A stretch of 64,000 nucleotides of DNA from Glandiceps talaboti (Eukaryota > Hemichordata > Enteropneusta > Spengelidae), in contig NC_135561.1 of NCBI RefSeq assembly GCF_964340395.1, positions 22,254,986 through 22,318,985 on the forward strand, in the 5' to 3' direction. Every line of letters starts with the position of its first letter. Within the stretch, counting starts at the first letter, position 1. The position numbers and the translations under genes were made by a program. Shown here piece by piece: positions 24,271-36,530 of the stretch. The notes under the pieces are model-generated. The model worked only from the letters and a program-made list of their open reading frames with translations, made no database searches and was not told where the DNA came from.

Positions 24271-26060
24271 AGAGAACTACATTTAATTCAATGTGGATGA
24301 GAATCTAGAGAAGCTCTATGGCTGATAGTCTGTAAGGTACACCATGACAGGGCGCCCTCACACATCGGTCAACCAATCCAGAGAGAGGAGGCCAGTGAGG
24401 GTTGAGTAACACTATGTATCTTAGTCTAAAGGGCTGAAGACAAGCACCATTATTTGACTGAACTCAGGCAAATGACATGGCTTACCTAATGATACAAGAG
24501 GACATGAAATATCATGTACTGGTAACTTGTCAGTAATTAAAGATAAATATCACAACATTCATGAATATAATTTAAACAAGTCTTTTCTATGTATAAAGAC
24601 ATATACCCCCCCCCACCAACCCACCCACCCACCCCCACCCCCCAACTCATAACATATATGATGTTATTAAACTAACCATGGTAAACTACAGGATATGGAC
24701 ATCAAGTGTACATAAGACACTGTTATATGAAACAAGGTCAGTTTGACAACACAGTTTTTGATAATACGGATGTTGATAAATACTTGAATGGTCTTGATGA
24801 AATAACTTGAATTTCTATCAGGTAAAGTACTATGTGAGCCTAAAGTTTGAAGGTTAAGGTGTAAGGTCAGATTTTAAACAAAAAATAGTGCCAATGACAT
24901 TGTAGTCCAACTATATATGTGATTGAAAGTTGGCAAAGTAATTAGCATACTTACAGGAAATTATATATTAACCTAAACTTACATTGAGAGGCAGTATGAT
25001 GATAACTTCTATAAGCTATGATAGTAATGGTTTAATGACATGCCTTCTCATCAAGTACTTTAAAAGTTTTGTAAACACTTGAACTCTCTTAAGAAAGTCA
25101 GTGTTTACATAACTCCATTTCCTCTTTACCAAAATTCCCCAAAATTCTATCACCTTATTTTTGAACGATCCATTGACTAGCTCAAAAAAGTAACACCCCA
25201 CTACAATAAGTGACGTGGTAACTGGATCAGTGTGTCATCAATAACTCTTTCTCTACATTAAAATCATCCATATTAGCTTTCATAGACTTTCAGGGATGGT
25301 AACAAATAAATGAATGCATAAACAGACATGGGTTACAGTTATTCCTATAACCCTCCAGGCTGTGCTGGGGGTGCTGGGTGCAGGGGGGAGGGGGGGCTCT
25401 TAGCTAAAATTGTGCAGTGCATTATGTACTCAGCTTAGGTCATACTATTCACTTGATGCAAGCTATGTCAACTACCCAAACTATCAAGCTTAGGATATGC
25501 AAATTTATCAGATATAAGAGAGGGAATACCAGTGTATAAGGATGAGAAGTTTACAATACAGCAGAACATATCACACTACAGTGGCAACTTGCAATTACCA
25601 TACTGAACACTTCAATATTAAAATCTACATTGATGCTTACTTGGCTGAAATTACCTTGTCAGTATGTTTACTATTGACCGTCCAGTTTGTAGGGATTGAA
25701 AACAGTATTATAACAATCCAAAAAAAACATTGACAGATCACATTACATTTACTATTAGAGATAATCATCACTTAGTTTAAAGTGACTAAGAAATGTTTTC
25801 AATGTCCACAATCTATGTAAAACTACTACTGTACAACTGTTAACAACTACAACAGCAATATTGACCATCTTGTGAGGCCTACAGAGTTCAACATCACCCA
25901 ATCTGCGGTGGAAGTACTCATTTAACATTTTATAAAACTAGACGATACTAACACTTACCATTGAGAAAGACAATGATACAGAGAAAGATAAAATAACAAA
26001 CAGTTTACAAATCTTTTGCAAGGTCATTAAGCTTAGATGGATGCTGCTAAGACAACACTC
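24271..26060. other. non-coding stretch
   Basis: C-rich run at 24,607-24,645; otherwise AT-rich with no recognised gene. Confidence 0.5.
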
Positions 26061-26074
26061 CAAGACTGGTTTCT

Positions 26075-26230
26075 TGCGTACAAAGCACAGGACTGCTGCA
26101 CACATGTACAAAACACAGGAGTGTGGTACACAACGTGTACAAAACACAGGACTGATGTACACAGTGCATACAAAACAAAGGACTTCTGTACACAGTGTGT
26201 ACAAACACAGGACTTCTGTACACACCACCC
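26075..26230. repeat. about 30-bp minisatellite, 5 copies
   Basis: Unit like GTACAAAACACAGGACTGAT then GTACACAGT, degenerate. Confidence 0.85.
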
Positions 26231-27174
26231 ACTAGTGTACCAACCGAAGGATCGTTAAAATTAGGCTATTTTGAACAAAATGCTACACAATCTTTAGACA
26301 TAGGGATAAAACAACTTGCAAATCTATAGTTTTACAGCTGACCAAGGCTACAAGAGTGACAAAATGACGAATTAGTGAACAACATTTCTACTTAAAGCAA
26401 AGATGAAATATTTGAAATTACATTTAGAGAGAATTTGAAAATGTAGTGAGATGACAATATTTAGTTACAAATTGTTACCCTACAATTTCACTGGAGCTTA
26501 GCACCCACAGTTACAAATTGCAAGTAAAGAAATACACATCTGTTGATGGAACTAATTACTCGGTATATTTAAACACAGTGTGGTAATGTAGTCAGTGACA
26601 TTGTATACTTAAAGCTATATTACTTTGTTAACATAACATCCATCCATCCATCCATCCATCCATCATAAAAAGGATCTTTTGTTCCTTGCTTGCACTAACA
26701 GAGAATGCATGGACTAGCCTTGTTACCACCAACAAAACTGAAGAGACTTGGATTTTCAGTTGGATGCAAGACTTCAAAGTGTCAACTTACTTTTTAGAAG
26801 TAGTGAGTTGGTGTGTTTGATATATAATATACACTACATTACACCTATAGAAATAGACCAGTTATTGAGAGGTCAAAGGTCAAATGATGAATTGTGTGAA
26901 TGAATTCCTATTGTGCCTTGAAACATGAATCCATAATTGTGGATGTTTTCTATAACCTTCTCAGTCCAGTCCCTGGTGGACTGATTTAGGAAATGGAAGT
27001 GAAGACTTCAAGGTACCTGGGTCCTCAAAATCTACAATCATCACAAAGTCAAGTACAATGTTATTATTCAACTAAATGATTTTGAATTCATCAACACCAA
27101 GCCCAATACACTTTTTGCTGGTTCCAAGATGCACTGCAAGTCTACCAATACAATGCCATTTATTCTGGTTCCTG
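26231..27174. other. non-coding stretch with CCAT microsatellite
   Basis: (CCAT)7 at about 26,638-26,664; nothing else supported. Confidence 0.5.
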
Positions 27175-28318
27175 TTATCTCATGCGATGTATCTCAGAAT
27201 TAACAATGTTATCTCATGCAATGTATCTCAGAATTAACAATGTTATCTCATTCAATGTACCTCAGAATTAACAATGTTATCTCATGCGATGTATCTCAGA
27301 ATTAACAATGTTATCTCATGCAATGTATCTCAGAATTAACAATGTTATCTCATGCAATGTATCTCAGAATTAACAATGTTATCTCATGCAATGTATCTCA
27401 GAATTAACAATGTTATCTCATGCGATGTATCTCAGAATTAACAATGTTATCTCATTCAATGTATCTCAGAATTAACAATGTTATCTCATTCAATGTATCT
27501 CAGAATTAACAATGTTATCTCATGTGATGTATCTCAGAATTAACAATGTTATCTCATTCAATGTATCTCAGAATTAACAATGTTATCTCATTCAATGTAT
27601 CTCAGAATTAACAATGTTATCTCATTCAATGTATCTTAGAATTAACAATGTTATCTCATGTGATGTATCTCAGAATTAACAATGTTATCTCATGTGATGT
27701 ATCTCAGAATTAACAATGTTATCTCATTCAATGTATTTCAGAATTAACAATGTTATCTCATTCAATGTATTTCAGAATTAACAATGTTATCTCATTCAAT
27801 GTATTTCAGAATTAACAATGTTATCTCATTCAATGTATCTCAGAATTAACAATGTTATCTCATTCAATGTATCTTAGAATTAACAATGTTATCTCATGTG
27901 ATGTATCTCAGAATTAACAATGTTATCTCATTCAATGTATCTTAGAATTAACAATGTTATCTCATGTGATGTATCTCAGAATTAACAATGTTATCTCATT
28001 CAATGTATCTCAGAATTAACAATGTTATCTCATGCAATGTATCTCAGAATTAACAATGTTATCTCATGCAATGTATCTCAGAATTAACAATGTTATCTCA
28101 TTCAATGTATCTCAGAATTAACAATGTTATCTCATGCAATGTATCTCAGAATTAACAATGTTATCTCATTCAATGTATCTCAGAATTAACAATGTTATCT
28201 CATGTGATGTATCTCAGAATTAACAATGTTATCTCATGCAATGTATCTCAGAATTAACAATGTTATCTCATGCAATGTATCTCAGAATTAACAATGTTAT
28301 CTCATTCAATGTATCTCG
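27175..28318. repeat. 34-bp minisatellite, about 34 copies
   Basis: Unit TTATCTCATGCAATGTATCT then CAGAATTAACAATG. Main variants are ATGCAATG, ATTCAATG, ATGTGATG and ATTTCAG. It lies downstream of the Vangl stop codon and could fall in its 3' UTR if that is long. Confidence 0.97.
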
Positions 28319-29312
28319 GGACCAACTGTAGTTGTGTTAAATGTCATCAAACACTTTGACAACAGCATTGTATTCAAAAATGATAAGTTTCTTAATATCA
28401 ATCAACAATTGATTTGTTGTTGACTTATAAAGACTTCCAGCATTGTTTTTGGTTTTAATGAATTCAACTTGGATTACTTTAGCAATATTCCTGGTACATG
28501 ACTTTAAGTTTTGACAAAAGATTCCATCTTGAACATGAGCACAAGATAAACTATACAAAATATTTACTCTCCTCAACAATAAGAAATTTCAAAAGTGGAT
28601 GTAGCTCAGGTACACAGACTTTGTGTGTGGCTTGAGTACACAGGTGTTTGAGGGCAGTACAACTTGAATATGGAAGTTGTCAATTGTCTAACAGCACAAA
28701 AATACTGTATTACAATAACTTGAATTTCATGTAAGTACAACAGTAATTAATTAATATCTTATTTCATCAACATCTTAAATTTGACAAAACAGTATGACAA
28801 AGTATCATGACTGTCTCAAACATTATTTCTTACTTTCATTTTTAAAATTAAAAAAAAATTGTACCATACATTAATAAAATCTGGTATCTACTCAGATTCA
28901 CAAACAATGTTTTTTTTTTATTTTCTAATCTACTGTAATAGTTAAGATTAGTATTGTAATTTGTAGACATGTACATTGTTATTATTCATAATAGTGATTG
29001 TATTTACAACACAATTCACTCAGCTAACAATCTTATAATGCTGTTTATAACATTTTACTAACACTTCAACATATCTTTACAATATATCGCCACAATTTTC
29101 AGATTCATTCTATTCCATCACATCTTTTTTTTTTTTTGAGGTCAGTGTATATTTGGACCAGAAGTCTATTACAATGCTACTTTTGACACAAACATTACAA
29201 ATCCACCTTGCAGTCACAAACCCAGCCTATGAACAATACTTCTAAAACATAAAATTTCCATAGTAACAATAAATTACATATACACTGGGCATGATAGATA
29301 CATACTTACACC
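28319..29312 (-). other. probable Vangl 3' UTR and flank
   Basis: AT-rich, no coding signal, with an AATAAA on the minus strand at 28,916-28,921. Confidence 0.45.
28916..28921 (-). promoter_or_regulatory. possible Vangl polyadenylation signal
   Basis: On the minus strand this reads AATAAA, about 390 bases after the Vangl stop codon. It is the first canonical hexamer I noticed downstream. Other hexamers lie further away, so the real 3' UTR could be longer and include the 34-bp satellite at 27.2-28.3 kb. Confidence 0.35.
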
Positions 29313-30758
29313 TTACACAGATGTTTCTGATTGTAGACGCAACACAAATTTGTTATTTTTGTGATCAAAAGCCTCTTCTGATACTTGGAAATGAGGTATT
29401 CCCATAATATAGACAAACAAACCAACATCACCCTGACGTAGCATGAATGATGTATTTGTTTTCAGTGGCCAGTTTGCCATTTGATCACAAATTAATTCCC
29501 ATTGTTGACTTTCTCTCCCATCCCTGATATGTTCCAAAATGGGTGGCCCTGGATTAAAAAATTGTTCGAGAAATGCTTTGGGAGTGAAATTGTGACCAAC
29601 GCAATTTGCAAGGTGATTGAGAACTGATTCCATTGTCCATCTTGGTTGTTGTCTTGTGATGCGTAGGTATTTTTGCAATGCTCTAGCCATAGAGGGAAAG
29701 ATAGCTTGAGCAGCTTCATACGGATCCATAGGATTGGCCGGCCCATGCTCTTCACCCATACGCCGAATATGAGTAAATGCTTCCTCTGCAGCAACAATCA
29801 AACGAGCTTTGCGTTTCTTTACACGACGGTCATATTCCTGTTCTTCATAAAACCTGTCATTATGACTGGCATCTCTTCTCCTTGCATTTGCTGCAAGAAT
29901 AGCCCGTGAGCGTCCAGTAACAGTTGTATTAACACCGCCATCAACATCATAAAATTTGAAACTTGAAATATGTTTTGATGCTCGTGATGATGGAAGTTGC
30001 TGTAGGAATGGATTGTACGTTGGGAATTCACGATAGTACTGCTCCAACACCCAGACGGCCGCACGTTGAATACTTAATTGTCCAATGCAATAGAAGCGAC
30101 TCTCACCATCATTTGTTCGTATGACTTTGAGGGTGAATTGGGTTGTAATTTGTCTGATCTCCAGTAATACAATGGCTAGATAATGAATGAACAGTAATGC
30201 ATCAACTAATGACAATGAATACGCAACCACACTTTGATAATCTTCATAGTATTCTGTCTGTGTTGATGATTGGTCAGGATTACCCGCTGTACTCTCCACA
30301 CTACCAGAATTAGCAATGCGGAATCCATAAAACAACCAATAGGAGACCACGAAGACAAGGATTAACAGCATCACAAGGGCACGGAGCCAGAAGACACGTG
30401 GCATGGTAGCTTTCGGTTTTCGAAAAAACAGCGCAACACTGCCTATGAGAAGGATGACAAGTTTGAATGAAAAACTGATGAGAAGTCCTTGGCAGACAGG
30501 TGGACATTCATGTTTCTCCCATGCAATCAATGGAATTATGATAAATGCTATCGGTGTCAGGAAAGCCAGGAGTGCCAGGAGTAGAGCTATAATGCCTCCA
30601 ATATAACGACTACAGTCAAAGCCTACACTGGCTTCCATATCTTTAGCAAACTGAGACAAGTCTTCATTGGAGATACTGTATTCTGATGTACCACCTGTTA
30701 TGACTGTAGTATTCTCACCCCAATTATCATCCTGGGGTAAAATCTGGACTTCAATCAC
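29313..30758 (-). CDS. Vangl: Van Gogh-like (Vangl/Strabismus) planar cell polarity protein, coding exon 2
   Basis: Vangl is a four-pass membrane protein of the core planar-cell-polarity (non-canonical Wnt) complex. At the plasma membrane it binds Prickle and opposes Frizzled/Dishevelled. This exon encodes residues 104-584. It starts after a TTTACAG acceptor, in phase 0, with [19 protein letters not shown]. Hydrophobic segments lie at about residues 155-183, 194-215, 228-248 and 280-302. The cytoplasmic tail carries family signatures: [60 protein letters not shown] and a terminal RLQSETSV, whose last four residues ETSV form the PDZ ligand used for Dishevelled and Scribble. The protein (584 aa with exon 1) is longer than vertebrate Vangl (about 520). 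The extra length is in the Ser/Arg/His-rich N-terminus and a roughly 20-residue larger loop between TM3 and TM4. All four TMs and the whole tail sit in one exon, which is unusual for the family. Identification is very secure. Confidence 0.97.
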   Translation of the reverse strand: MIEVQILPQDDNWGENTTVITGGTSEYSISNEDLSQFAKDMEASVGFDCSRYIGGIIALLLALLAFLTPIAFIIIPLIAWEKHECPPVCQGLLISFSFKLVILLIGSVALFFRKPKATMPRVFWLRALVMLLILVFVVSYWLFYGFRIANSGSVESTAGNPDQSSTQTEYYEDYQSVVAYSLSLVDALLFIHYLAIVLLEIRQITTQFTLKVIRTNDGESRFYCIGQLSIQRAAVWVLEQYYREFPTYNPFLQQLPSSRASKHISSFKFYDVDGGVNTTVTGRSRAILAANARRRDASHNDRFYEEQEYDRRVKKRKARLIVAAEEAFTHIRRMGEEHGPANPMDPYEAAQAIFPSMARALQKYLRITRQQPRWTMESVLNHLANCVGHNFTPKAFLEQFFNPGPPILEHIRDGRESQQWELICDQMANWPLKTNTSFMLRQGDVGLFVYIMGIPHFQVSEEAFDHKNNKFVLRLQSETSV

Positions 30759-31119
30759 CTGTAAATACAAGACATCATATCATCACGATATGCCATTTCA
30801 ATTTGCAAATCTATTTCAATCAAGTAAGTTAATCTAAAAGATATTCAAGAACGGGATATCATGTTGTACAATGTAACTGTAACATCAATAATAAAGTCCA
30901 CAAACTTAAGGACCTCTAAGCCATATTAATATTGGTAAGTCTATGACTCCCTAAGTTGTCATTTACTCTACACTAAGGTTGACATTGCATAAAACAAATC
31001 ATTCCACTTGAAGGGAAAAACAAATTTAAAAATGTGATGTTTTACTTGTTAATACCATGGGGCTTTGGTTAAGCTTTGTGTGGGACGCAAGAATTCAATG
31101 AAAAGTATACATAGTATAC

Positions 31120-31475
31120 ACAGTACATAGTAGTGTGTGGTCTTTGCGTCCACCCAGTACATAGTAGAGTGGGGCTTTGCGTCCACCCAGTACATAGTAG
31201 AGTGGGGCTTTGCGTCCACCCAGTACATAGTAGTGTGTGGTCTTTGTGTCCACCCAGTACATAGTAGTGTGTGGTCTTTGTGTCCACCCAGTACATAGTA
31301 GTGTGTGGTCTTTGTGTCCACCCAGTACATAGTAGAGTGGGGCTTTGCGTCCACCCAGTACATAGTAGAGTGGGGGCTTTGCGTCCACCCAGTACATAGT
31401 AGAGTGGGGGCTTTGCGTCCACCCAGTACATAGTAGAGTGTGGTCTTTGCGTCCACCCAGTACATAGTAGTGAAT
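31120..31475. repeat. 34-35-bp minisatellite, about 10 copies, in Vangl intron
   Basis: Unit GTCCACCCAGTACATAGTAG followed by TGTGTGGTCTTTGC or AGTGGGGCTTTGC. Open frames (YVLGG-type) on the minus strand are produced by the repeat. Confidence 0.95.
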
Positions 31476-31689
31476 AAAGAATCATTACGAACTACAAAAT
31501 AATCCCCACCCATGCTCTTCACCCACTCAAAGACTATAGCAAAGACCACGCACTACTACACGCTCACTTCCTACTATGTTTTTTTCATTTAATTTTCCTG
31601 TCTCACACAAAGCTTCACCAAAGCCTGTGCTAATAGTTTTATACACACATACGATTCAATGTCTACCTTGTAGAAATATTGGTAGGAAA

Positions 31690-31925
31690 ATATGCAAAAA
31701 TGGGCTTCAAACAATTTACTGTTAATCTGTAATTCAAAGTCACAACAGAAAGTAATGTATGGGTGTATGGGGTGTGCACTTGAATGGAACCTCTGTGTTT
31801 ATCAGTTTTTGAGTTATTCAGTATATATAGTGACTAGGCTACAAATATGGCTGCCATCGGTCAAATTTGCATATGGCACGACATAAAGTGTTGTGCATAT
31901 GGCCCTTCCAGCATGTTACTGTTCT
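31690..31925. repeat. dispersed repeat, copy 3, in Vangl intron
   Basis: Related to 6.4 and 9.5 kb: TGTATGGGGTGTGCAC, GAATGGAACCTCTGTG, GAGTTATTCAGTA, CTACAAATATGGCTGCCATC and CATATGGCACGAC in the same order. Confidence 0.6.
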
Positions 31926-32118
31926 GCAATGAAAACGTATAGATCGATCTATACATTAATATTATAATACCCACCTCCTTCCTTCAGCCGTCATTTGGTG
32001 GGGTGGGGGGGAGGGGGGGGGGGTGATGGGGGGAAACTAACTAATAAAATATATATACAAACTTTATATCTGACACTATGTAAAGGTAAATTTATGTACT
32101 AACAAAACATATACTGAC

Positions 32119-32427
32119 CTCATCTTCAGCTCTTTCCTCATCTGTTGTCATAGGTGGTGTTCGTATCGTAACCGATCGGTCACCTCTCACTTTATGACTT
32201 CGATGACTCACATCACTCTCGTGTCCACGATCTCGATCATGATCACGGTCTCGATCACGATGCTTGTCACGATCCCGTGACCTTGATCTTCTTCGACCAT
32301 GTTCCCTGTCTGACTCCCTGTCAGTTTCTCGGTCCCTGGATCTGTCGCGATGTTTATCTTTACGCCGACTTCGGTGGGAATGTGAGGAGTGGTGACTGCT
32401 TCTTGAATGTCCTGAATCACTGTCCAT
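32119..32427 (-). CDS. Vangl: Van Gogh-like protein, coding exon 1 (N-terminus)
   Basis: Encodes residues 1-103 of Vangl, from MDSDSGHSRSS to EERAEDE, followed by a GTCAGT donor in phase 0 that joins exon 2 in frame. The short stretch GHSRSS and the later GDRSVTI closely match the vertebrate N-terminus, where these serines belong to the casein-kinase phosphorylation clusters that tune Wnt5a/PCP signalling. The body is a low-complexity RS/RD/RE/HR-rich segment, longer than in vertebrates. The start codon sits in a good Kozak context (A at -3, G at +4). An acceptor-like TTTGATTAG ends 22 bases upstream, so a further 5' UTR exon is expected. The intron to exon 2 is about 1.36 kb and holds a 34-bp minisatellite. 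Confidence 0.93.
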
Positions 32428-32448
32428 GTTTTACCAAAGTATTACCAT
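32428..32448 (-). promoter_or_regulatory. 5' UTR piece of Vangl exon with five-codon uORF
   Basis: If the TTTGATTAG acceptor is used, the exon begins exactly with ATG GTA ATA CTT TGG TAA, then AAC, then the Vangl ATG. This is a minimal upstream ORF (MVILW) ending three bases before the main start. Such an arrangement could favour reinitiation or repress translation. The acceptor has only a modest pyrimidine tract, so this is tentative. Confidence 0.4.
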
Positions 32449-33920
32449 CTAATCAAATAAATCAATGTTACATGTATTTAGTAACTTTACACAAATGAAA
32501 TGACAAGGTTAGCTTTGCATGTAATCACAGCTTGCCCATAATACATTATGTAATGTATAGCCAAGTCTAATTCAAAATGTTACCCCACATCTCCATTGAT
32601 AAAGCCAACATTAGTTTACCATGCTATCCCTAGGACATTGCCACATTTAGCACATCCAGTTGCACACTATACAGGAATCAGCAGAGCAAAATTTCACTCA
32701 AGGCTATTTCCTCCAGTGTTTTTGCTAAGGTTTGGGAACCCCGGTAACAGAAAAGGGGAAAGAGGTAAAACTGGTAGTGCTTCCCATGCAATGTATCATA
32801 GTTTAGGTGGGGAACCCCGGTAAAATGATGTGGGAACCCCGGTAGATTTTACCTACTTACCGCCCTTAAATAAAACACTGTCCTCACGCTGATTTCTCTC
32901 AAGCGCGGACAACTTTTAATGAGAATTTGTTTATTTGAGGCCATGAGCTAGCATGTTTGATATTTTTGACCTCATGTGAATTTTTCGTCATGTGTGTACC
33001 TGAACATTCTCTTAAGAGCTCATGCATGGCGATGACATAATTACAAACTTTTTGCACAGGTGAATAAATTTTTGCATCAATAACTATGGTGTTTTCATGA
33101 TTTTAGAAGACAGATTATATGTCGGTTTTTGGTCAAAATACAAAATGTACCTGTAGCCATTGCTATACTGATCAGGATTAGTCACGAAAGTATAAGTATA
33201 CCAAACGAGATAACTATCTCATGCTATGATACAATAACCAACATCTTGTTGACTATTCCCCCTAAAGCAATATCTACGGGTATTTAGGTCAAAGATCGAC
33301 ACATTTGTCTTCTAAAACCATGAAAATACAGTCATTATTGACGTAGAAATTACAATAACCCCAGTCAGTCAATAAGTGTACTGATCTGTATTTTGAGTTG
33401 CTTCCATTGGTCATTTCATCAGGGTTTGCATACAAAGCACCATTCATTTCACTTGAAGGTACACACACGTCTATTTGACAGAATGACACAAAAACATCAT
33501 CCATGTGTGTAGCTTACAAATTATTGTTCAGTAATCCTTGCTACATCCTGATTACATGTAAAATCTGCATTAAGTACTTTCAAAGTTGGGGTTTTGTAGA
33601 CACCCCATCTCCCTTTGACCAACAGTTTTTAATTTAACTTAAGTTGTTTTTTAAAATCACCTTTTTTTTATCCAAATCAGTGTTTTTATCATGTATCTGT
33701 GATGCAATAATCTTCATTTTAAAACTTTCCCATCTACATGTCCATAGTAATGTTCCCCCAAGGGCCTCTGTGCACTCAGTCTGGCAGTACTTCAAGTCAT
33801 TTAAACATGCATAAATGCACATGTATACACTCACACATGTATACACACTCATACATACTCACACACTTGTACATACATGTACTCACACAATCATACACAC
33901 TAAAACATACTCACACAATC
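32449..33920. other. upstream flank or 5' intron of Vangl
   Basis: Three occurrences of GGAACCCCGGTA between 32,735 and 32,845; otherwise no gene or repeat recognised. Confidence 0.5.
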
Positions 33921-33929
33921 ATACACACT

Positions 33930-33995
<66 letters not shown>
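33921..33995. repeat. CA microsatellite
   Basis: (CA)n, followed by TTTCACCATGCCTAAAGCAC, again the flank seen at 16.8 kb. Confidence 0.95.
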
Positions 33996-33997
<2 letters not shown>

Positions 33998-34119
33998 TTT
34001 CACCATGCCTAAAGCACAAGTGATAACTGAATCTCAGTTCAGCTGTGCAAAAATGTAAGACGGTATAAATACTACACTCAACATCTCTTACCATACAAAT
34101 GTGATGCATATCATTTTTT

Positions 34120-34240
34120 TAAATAGTACAAATGCAAATTAGCTGTAACAATATGCTACATTGTACATACATGTAGTTTTCAGTACAAATGCAAATTAGC
34201 TATAACAATATGCTACATTGTATACATGTACATGTACAAC
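34120..34240. repeat. about 65-bp duplication
   Basis: AGTACAAATGCAAATTAGCT, AACAATATGCTACATTGTA and a following ACATGTA occur twice. Confidence 0.8.
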
Positions 34241-34799
34241 ATTACACAGATAGGAACAAAGTGTATTGATCAGGAAAGGAACCTGGATGTATAGAATAGA
34301 AGTGGTGATGACTGATGGTTGGAATCAATTGACCACAGATTGATAGAAGAAGACAATATGCTAAAATGGCAACTGTACAAATGTATTAGTCATCTAGTTA
34401 TCACTTGTCTTGAATTCTCAATACAACTAAGATGAGATGAGATGAGTCATCACAGTAATGGCTCTATTCACTAATTTACTATTCACTGTATTCTCTCAAT
34501 TTACTGTGTAACATGACAAACCAATTCTTTTGACAAAATAATTATACACATCCTGTGATAATACCATACACTGAAGTCACACTGTATGTTGTATTGCAAA
34601 TTAAAGTGTGGATATGTGACCCTACAATACTGAATACATGTACATCCTGTGACCATGAACCACAACCCTGTGTTCAAAAATGAACAAGACGAAACTGATT
34701 CTTTTACTAGTACTTGATGTCCAGCAAGTCACAAAAAAGACACTTTTACAGTGTGTGACTCTACCATATTATACTGTATGATACACCCTCCAGCTGTTT

Positions 34800-35370
34800 C
34801 AGTCTGACCTTCTGAGTGTGTGACCCTACATTACACTCTGTGGTTGCAGCCTTGTCAGTGTGTGACCCTGCCATACACCCTGTGGTTGTGGCCATGTCCG
34901 TGTGTGACCCTACCACACACCCTTTGGTTGAGGCTGTGTCAGTGTGTGACCCTGCCATACATCCTGTGGTTGTGGCCATGTCAGTGTGTGACCCTACCAC
35001 ACACCCTTTGGTTGTGGCCATGTCAGTGTGTGACCCTGCCATACACCCTGTGGTTGTGGCCATGTCGGCTTGTGAACCTGCCATACACGCTGTGGTTGTG
35101 GCCATGTCGGCTTGTGACCCTACCAGTGCCACACACCCTTAGGTTAAAATTGAGGTTGTGTCGATCAGTGTGTGACCCTGTCATACACCCTGTGGTTGCA
35201 GCCTTGTCAGTATGTGACCCTGCCATACACCCTGTTGTTGAAGATGTCAGTGTGGGACCCTGCCATACACCCTCTGATTATGTCTGTGTCTGTGTGACCC
35301 TACAATACATCCTGTGTCTGTGTGACCCTGCCATACACCCTCTGATTATGTGTGTGTGACCATAAAACGT
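34800..35370. repeat. 42-bp minisatellite, about 12-13 copies, decaying to the right
   Basis: Unit GTGTGACCCTGCCATACACC then CTGTGGTTGTGGCCATGTCA. At 42 bp the unit is a multiple of three, so long open frames arise on both strands without biological meaning being implied. Confidence 0.93.
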
Positions 35371-35879
35371 ATCAATGGCATGACAAATTGACATGCAAAT
35401 GGTAAGACTGCTACCCATGTATGCCTTAGATAAGTTGATAATGACCTTTAACTCAAAGAACTACTTGTTCTGTTTGTTTTTAATTCAATGTTGTACATTT
35501 TGATTTGTAGTAAACACTAATTAGTACTGTAATAGTAGTCATGTATTATATCCACTAATTAGCTTTCATGCCAACAAAATGTGTCCTATAAAGTATAAAG
35601 TTATTTTTATAAACACCATGTAACAAGTACGTGCAAGTATTACATCTAATTATTAAATGGAATAGTTTTGTCAGAACACATTAACTTTGTCATTCAGTTA
35701 TAAATGTTATGATGGCTATATTTCCAAGAACAAACAAGTCATTGAGAATGACATAGTCCCCGCTATGATTGGGTTTTAAGGAATTATCACTACTCTGATC
35801 ACGCAACAACACTTGTGAACCTAAATCAAACAGACTTAGATATGTTGTGTCTGCTTGTTGGACATGGAACATGCCTAAA

Positions 35880-36530
35880 ACAATAACGGATTGGTCGGGT
35901 ATGGGGGATCATATCACGATGAAAATGGATATGCACATGTATGTCATAGAATACTGTCCTAATACCAACTTTGAATGTGATCTGTTCAAGCATGTCCGAG
36001 TTATGGCTTTGGACATTGAAAAATCGCAAACAAAATGGCTGCCAGGCAGCCATATTGGATCGTATTACAACAACAATGAATATGCACATGTATGTCATAG
36101 AACACTGTCCTAATACCAACTTTGAATGAGATCTGTTCAAGCACGTCTGAGTTATGGCTTTGGACATAGAAAAATCGCAAACAAAATGGCTGCCAGGCAG
36201 CCATATTGGATCGTATCACAATGAAAATGGATATGCACATGTATGTCATAGAACACTGTCCTAATACCAACTTTGAATGAGATCTGTTCAAACATGTCTG
36301 AGTTATGGCTTTGGACATGAAAATTCACAAACAAAATGGCTGCCAGGCGGCCATATTGGATCGTATCATGACAACAATGAATATGCACATATATGCCATA
36401 GAACACTGTCCTAATACCAACTTTGAATGAGATCTGTTCAAGCATGTCTGAGTTATGGCTTTAGACAGGGAAAATTTGCAAACAAAATGGCAGCTAGGTG
36501 GCCATATTGGATCGTATCATGAAACAAATT
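35880..36530. repeat. about 150-bp tandem repeat, 4 copies
   Basis: Unit contains AAAATGGCTGCCAGGCAGCC, ATATTGGATCGTATCA, GAATATGCACATGTATGTCA, GAACACTGTCCTAATACCAA and GAGTTATGGCTTTGGACAT. Confidence 0.92.

Noticed and set aside
28337-28579. 80-codon minus-strand frame downstream of Vangl
   Set aside because: Low coding character in AT-rich DNA and in the likely Vangl 3' UTR or flank.
31049-31549. Open frames of YVLGGRK/LLCTGWTQ repeats near Vangl exon 2
   Set aside because: Generated by the 34-35-bp minisatellite in the Vangl intron; no start context or splice logic.
34761-35359. Open frames with 14-residue repeats on both strands
   Set aside because: The 42-bp unit is a multiple of three, so all frames stay open; no family match.
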